NCBI GenBank assembly: GCA_024291935.2
Contig: CM044307.1
Location: 94,245,461-94,309,460 of the forward strand
Direction: 5' to 3'
Source: Okapia johnstoni
Lineage: Eukaryota > Chordata > Mammalia > Artiodactyla > Giraffidae
DNA length: 64,000 bases
In this document: one piece after another, positions 59,191 through 64,000 of the stretch
How positions within the stretch are numbered: position 1 is the first letter of the stretch
How the letters are laid out: the number at the start of each line of letters is the position of its first letter
Notes under the pieces: model-generated
Told to the model about the DNA's origin: nothing
The model's input: the letters and a program-made list of their open reading frames with translations, nothing else
Database searches by the model: none
Made by a program: the position numbers and the translations under genes

Positions 59191-59990
59191 TATGTCGTGT
59201 CCTTCCTTATCTCTTGTAATATTCTTTTTTTAAGGTCTGTTTTGTCTGATATGAGGGTTGCTGCTCCAGTGATTTGTGTAAGCTTCAAATAGGGTAGGTG
59301 AGCTTTGTGCTGAGTTTTTGTGTGTTTGTTTTTCCTCTGATGGGCAGGGCTGAGTGAGGTGGTCCTCCTGTCTCCTGGAGATTGGGTTTGTATTTTTGTT
59401 TGTCTGTTGTTTAGATGAGGGGTCTTGCACAGGGTGCTACAGGTGGTTGGGTGATGCCGGGTCTTGTATTCAAGTGGTTTCCTTTGTGTGAGTTCCCACT
59501 ATTTTCATGATTTGATACTCCCTAGTGCTAGTCCTCTGGTAGTCTAGGGTCTTGGAGTCAGTGCTCCCACTCCCAAGGCTCGGAGCTTGATCTCTGGTCA
59601 GGAACGAAGATTCCACAAGTGGCTTGTTATGGCATTAAGTGAGATTAAAACAAATATCCAAAAATGAGAAACCAAAGATGAACCTCAGACAAATGGCAGT
59701 TAAAAATCAGGCAAATAATAATTAAAATAATGGAATATACCCATATACATATACACCCATGAGCAAGGTCAACACAGTCGAACAAAAATACAGTACAGCA
59801 GATTGACTTGGCTAACAAAGAAAATCAAAAATTATATTTACCAGTTAAGAACAAAATTAACTAAAGCACAAACTGGAAAACAAAACTGAAGCCAGGTGCC
59901 AAATGGGAAATGAAGCAGTGAAAACAAAACTAACAGATGTGTTGCGAGGAAAGAAAAGAAAGAATAGATAGGTGAATCTATTGGAATTTT

Positions 59991-61354
59991 AAGGAGTTTT
60001 TTTGTAAGTAGTTAGAAAACTGAAATGGCTTATTCTCCTGAATACTTCAGTGAAGTCAAACATATATACTTTTTTAAAGAAAAAGCTCATATAGTGGGAA
60101 ATTAAGATTCCCATAGCTGTTTCTTTTTTTTATCAGAGACCATAGCTGAATTATTATCATTTGACACTACTAATTATACAGTGATAGAGTTTAACAGATA
60201 TTTATTGAGCACCTTTTATTTCGCAAAGCACTTTGTGAACGGAAGGGAAGGGATGAACAAGACCTAAAAGAATTTACATCACAATAAATGAAACAAACAG
60301 TGAACTAATAAATCAATAAGGCCACATGAAAGATAATTACATACTACAAAGAAGAAACTAAATAGTTTTTAGATATAGATAATATTAGGCATTATTTATG
60401 TATACTTCTTTTCAAAACATTTATGGTACTTCAGGATAATTCTCATTTTGGTTTCACGGCACTTAATTGTGTTTTCAAGAAATGCATAACATTTTGAAAG
60501 TGTAATAGAACCATATAGTTTAAACTTTTAAAGTTGGAACATTAGTTAGGATAGAATTTATCTTTAAGAAAAGCTATTCGAGCATTTTCATAATATTGGT
60601 AAGTTGCAGAAAAATGTTTATGTACTTATGTACATATGTAAAAGTAGCTCAAGTTTTCTACAATAGTTTTAGCACACTGTATGTTCACAATGTGTTAATT
60701 TTAAGTTAATCATATGTTTTTAAAAACAAGTTCAACAATTATTATACTAAACAATAATGTATTTGTTCAATTAGTATATGTAAGCTTTTGAGTATGAAAA
60801 TGTTCCTGCAAAATATCCTGGAATTCCAAAATTTAATTACATAAGAATAACTTTCAATTGCTTTGAATGAATAAGGTTGTTGTTTTATTAAAATAGTTTG
60901 TTTAACATGCATTGTTTATATTCAAAAAAAATCTAACAAAGGTATAGTCTAGTAGCTTTTATTTTCAATTTTATTTTATGAAATTTTACTTAGAAAAATT
61001 CTGTCTTAAACATTAAAAATAAGCAGTTGGTGAAAATATATGTTCTATTTTACATGTACTGTATATGCATTTTATTTTTAAAATAGGTTTTTCACAAATA
61101 GCCCTACCAGAAGGGAGTATTAATTTTAGCCAGATTTTGAAAACATATCACTTTAAGGAATTTTATTTTGAATATTTAGCACATTAAGGGTAGTACACTG
61201 GAGATGTTTACCTTTTGTACATTCCCAGTTCAAGTACCAATCCACAAAGAAAAAAGAAAAAATAGTGACCAGTTGTTCATTTTAACTAGAATTAATTTTG
61301 TTCTGTATAAGTGTTAAATGAGTTAGGATATTAGGAAAGTATGAAAATTTGAAT
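59991..61354. other. Intergenic sequence, AT-rich
   Basis: 60190-60320 has an L2-like look (GATATTTATTGAGCACCTTT). The rest is unassigned. Confidence 0.4.
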
Positions 61355-61480
61355 GTTCTCCTAAGTGCTGGGCATTGTGTAGATTTCATCTCATTTAACA
61401 ACCCTGTGAAATACTATTGGTTCTAGTCAACAGTGAGGAGACAGAGGCTAAGAGTTGTGATGAGTTTGTGTAACGTGTTT
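61355..61480 (-). repeat. MIR SINE fragment
   Basis: CCTAAGTGCTGGGCATTGTG (61361-61380), ATCTCATTTAACAACCCTGT and AGTGAGGAGACAGAGGCTAAG follow the order of a minus-strand MIR. Confidence 0.7.
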
Positions 61481-61902
61481 GGTGAGAATTAAAAAACCTG
61501 CAAACCCAAGCCTTACATGGCTTAAATCAGTCATTAATCTGCCTCCTACAAACCTGGAAACATAATGCTTATCCATACAGACCAGTCTATGTAGAAGATT
61601 TGAATAGATACCTAGCTTACTTTTTCACTATCATTAGCTAATTTGAGAAAAATGTTAATTAGTACATTTTGGTTTACCACTCATTTCTTTCTTTTCTTTC
61701 TTTTTCTTTTGAAATTGAAGTATCATTGCTCTACAATGTTGTGTTAGTTTCTGCTGTACAATGAAGTGAATCAGTTATATGTATACATGTATCCCTTCCC
61801 TCTGGGGCCACCACCCCACCCCATCCCACCCATCTAGGTCATCACGGACCACCTAGCTGAGCTTCCTGTGCTATACAGAAGATCCCCACTAGCTATTTGA
61901 TA

Positions 61903-62122
61903 CATCCCAGGTGGCACTAGTGGTAAGGAACCCATGTACCAATGCAGGAGACATAAAGAGAGGAGGGTTTGGTCCCTGGGTCAAGAAGATCCCCTGGAGG
62001 AGGGCATGGAGACCCACTCCAGTATTCTTGCCTGGAGAATCCCACGAACAGAGGAGCCTGATGGGCTATAGTCCATCGAGTTACAGAGTCGGGTACAACT
62101 GTGGTGACTTAGCACGCATGCA
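61903..62122 (+). mobile_element. Bov-tA SINE (first of tandem pair)
   Basis: Plus-strand SINE with GTGGCACTAGTGGTAAGGAA and a full BovA body. It sits inside the L1 fragment, directly before a second SINE in the same direction. Confidence 0.9.
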
Positions 62123-62134
62123 GTGTGTGTATGC

Positions 62135-62340
62135 AGATTTCCCTGGTGGTTCAGATGGTAAAGAATCTGCCTGCAATGCAGGAGACCCAGCTTTGATCCC
62201 TGGGTCAGAAAGATCTCCCAGTGTAGGGAATGGCAATCTACTCCAGTATTCTTGCCTGGAGAATTCCATGGACAGAGGAGCCTGGTGGGCTACAGTCCAT
62301 GGGGTCACAAAGAGTAGGACATAACTGAGCGACTAACAAT
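62135..62340 (+). mobile_element. Bov-tA SINE (second of tandem pair)
   Basis: Plus-strand SINE from GATTTCCCTGGTGGTTCAGA to TGAGCGACTAACAA. It differs from its neighbour in the head (no CACTAG insert), so it is a separate insertion rather than a duplication. Confidence 0.91.
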
Positions 62341-62410
62341 GCTGACGTAAGTGTATGTATGTCAAGCGTCCCAGTTTGCCCCATTCTCCCCAACCCTCTT
62401 GTCCACATGT

Positions 62411-63741
62411 CCTGATGGCAGGAATAGAGACTTCATTGGTTACTTCATATGGCCCATAAAACTTTTCTTCAAAGTGTTTTGTATTAGTGTGCTGTGTAGT
62501 GGGTTTTGAGCTATTACAAGTAATTAAGAGATAGTCCAGCCAAGAAACCATGAAAAATAAGGGAAGAGAGAGGATAGATTGCAAAGCTCTTCACCAGTGG
62601 ACCAAAAATAAGGTTAAATATCTATCCTACATCTGGAGGAGACCTATTGGTTTATCCAGGACTTTCCTTTCACTTAGTGATAAGGTTAGAGAAATATTTC
62701 TCTCTGCTTAAAACCACATAGATGGACTGAAGTGCCTTAATTTATTTGAAGTTACATTTTCAATTGGCCTGCTGTGTGCAGATAGAGTTTAAGATGACTG
62801 CTTTGACCTAGCTCTGCACAGGTCAACTTGGTCTAATCGCACATATTTTTATGATGTCATGTAAATAAATGAAAGAGTGAAATGTTTTATAGTAAATATT
62901 ACAGTGGAGTTAAGAACATCTGCCTTGAATGTGCTGGCATTTAGTTTCTAAGTTCATCATTCAGTCACTCTCCTTTTAACCCCTACAAGGTTCACAATAT
63001 AACTTTTGCTCTTGTTCACTATTCTGTTCCCACCTTCACATAACTTATGACTTACTGGGTGAAAACATTCATTATTAATTTTTTTGCTATTCAGTTTCAT
63101 TTTTAAAAGGTTTAATGTCTGTCAGTTAAGTACAAAACATTTTTCAAGTAAGTGTTGTATTTCTACCCTCCAAAATATTGTACAATAGTAACCTGACATT
63201 ATTTTTTAAATGCTACCTATGTATTGCCACATATGATTATACTTTCTCTTTTTTTTCTGTTTAAGTCCTTTTACATTTTATTAGCTTTTTTTAAACAGAC
63301 CAAAACTATAAAACTAAAACACAGTAGAACTATGAAGCTTATGCACTGTCCAGTTACTTGAAGCAAGAAGAGAAATTCTGCCTTTGAGCTTTCATAATTG
63401 GCTTTTAGACATTACTGAATTTATCAGATAATCTTTTAAAAATATTATGTGGACTACTTCTAATGAACTTGAATTTATTCAGCAAAAAGTTTATTTTTGT
63501 AGAGCCATTCCCCAAATGAACAGACATTTAAAATATGCCAAATGGAAGCACTTTTCATTTCTAATACTTTATGATTTAGGAATAAAAAAGTCACTGATCT
63601 TTTAGTAAGTATGAGTTACTAAAGCATTTACCAAATGACTTCTTGTTACTTTAGTAGATTAATGCTTTCTACGGTATGCCTTTAAAATTATTCAGTAAAA
63701 ATTGAATCAGTATGTGTTCAACATGAAATTTTTATTCCACT
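62411..63741. other. Intergenic sequence, nothing recognised
   Basis: AT-rich; no gene or named repeat. Confidence 0.5.
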
Positions 63742-63754
63742 ATAACCAAGCACT

Positions 63755-63890
63755 GCTGCTGCTGCTGCTGTTAAGTCGCTTCAGTCGTGTGCAACTCTGT
63801 GCGACCCCATCATCGGCAGCCTATCAGGCTCCTCCGTCCTTGGGATTCTCCAGGCAAGAACACTGGAGTGGCTTGCCATTGCCTTCTCCA
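63755..63890 (-). mobile_element. BovA monomer SINE with CTG tail
   Basis: Only one BovA unit, on the minus strand, with a (CTG)n tail at 63755-63769. A perfect 13-base duplication, ATAACCAAGCACT, at 63742-63754 and 63891-63903 shows that it inserted as a single unit or 5'-truncated half of a BOV-A2. Confidence 0.94.
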
Positions 63891-64000
63891 ATAACCAAGC
63901 ACTAACAAAATGGATTTTTATAAATGAGAAAATGTATCTTCTGTATTTTAAGCAGAACAAATTTGAATTTTGACTCTGATAGTAAAATTTTGTACAGTAA

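Larger units (their letters stand above)
55287..59974 (-). mobile_element. L1 LINE, both ends kept, internally deleted
   Basis: A perfect 16-base duplication, AATCTATTGGAATTTT, at 55271-55286 and 59975-59990 fixes both ends. On the minus strand, from right to left: about 700 bases of L1 5' UTR (59270-59974), then directly the endonuclease part of ORF2, then the reverse transcriptase, ORF2 end and 3' UTR with a T-rich complement of the poly(A) tail at 55283-55318. ORF1 and the start of ORF2 are absent, so at about 4.7 kb it is far shorter than a full L1. Many stops and indels; not active. Confidence 0.93.
61695..62410 (-). mobile_element. Old L1 LINE 3' end, interrupted by two SINEs
   Basis: Minus-strand L1 3' UTR at 61695-61902 (CTCTACAATGTTGTGTTAG, 61729-61747). 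Related L1 sequence (CCCCATTCTCCCCAACCCTC) resumes after the SINEs at about 62345-62410. Confidence 0.75.

Overview
This is nuclear DNA from a ruminant, most likely a bovid (cattle, sheep or goat type). The evidence is the repeat content: about two dozen Bov-tA and BOV-A2 SINEs, several BovB (RTE-class) LINEs, young ruminant L1 copies, and older mammalian fossils (MIR, L2, MER5, MER2, a MaLR-like LTR). The sequence is AT-rich and shows no CpG island, bacterial-type gene or CRISPR array.

The only host gene I can support is the 3' end of TRHDE (thyrotropin-releasing-hormone degrading ectoenzyme, pyroglutamyl-peptidase II, an M1 zinc metallopeptidase) on the + strand. Seven coding exons lie at 5146-5293, 6964-7061, 7518-7625, 37041-37208, 37732-37872, 44038-44119 and 51065-51208. 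All six introns are GT-AG, all phases agree, and the joined 889 coding bases encode the last 295 residues with no frameshift or internal stop. This is the helical C-terminal (ERAP1_C-like) domain. The cytoplasmic tail, membrane anchor and HEXXH catalytic domain must lie in exons upstream of the window. The stop codon is at 51206-51208, followed by a long 3' UTR with poly(A) signal candidates near 53.5-53.8 kb.

Layout: 1-5145 is the end of an upstream intron. Three exons cluster at 5.1-7.6 kb. A 29.4-kb intron (7626-37040) follows; it holds a nearly full-length decayed BovB at 12336-15390 and three shorter BovB pieces. Exons cluster again at 37.0-37.9 kb, then come introns of about 6.2 and 6.9 kb with nested L1 and SINE insertions, the last exon and the 3' UTR. 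Downstream is intergenic DNA with an internally deleted L1 of about 4.7 kb at 55287-59974.

I found no new biological system. The points most worth a second look are structural: almost all L1 and BovB copies are antisense to TRHDE while the SINEs are balanced; a two-SINE composite lies between one pair of 14-bp repeats; an L1 keeps both ends but lacks its middle; a SINE carries a partial internal duplication; and two SINEs form an inverted pair. Repeat family names and edges come from recognition by eye, not from a database search, so edges without a stated target-site duplication are good to roughly 5-20 bases.
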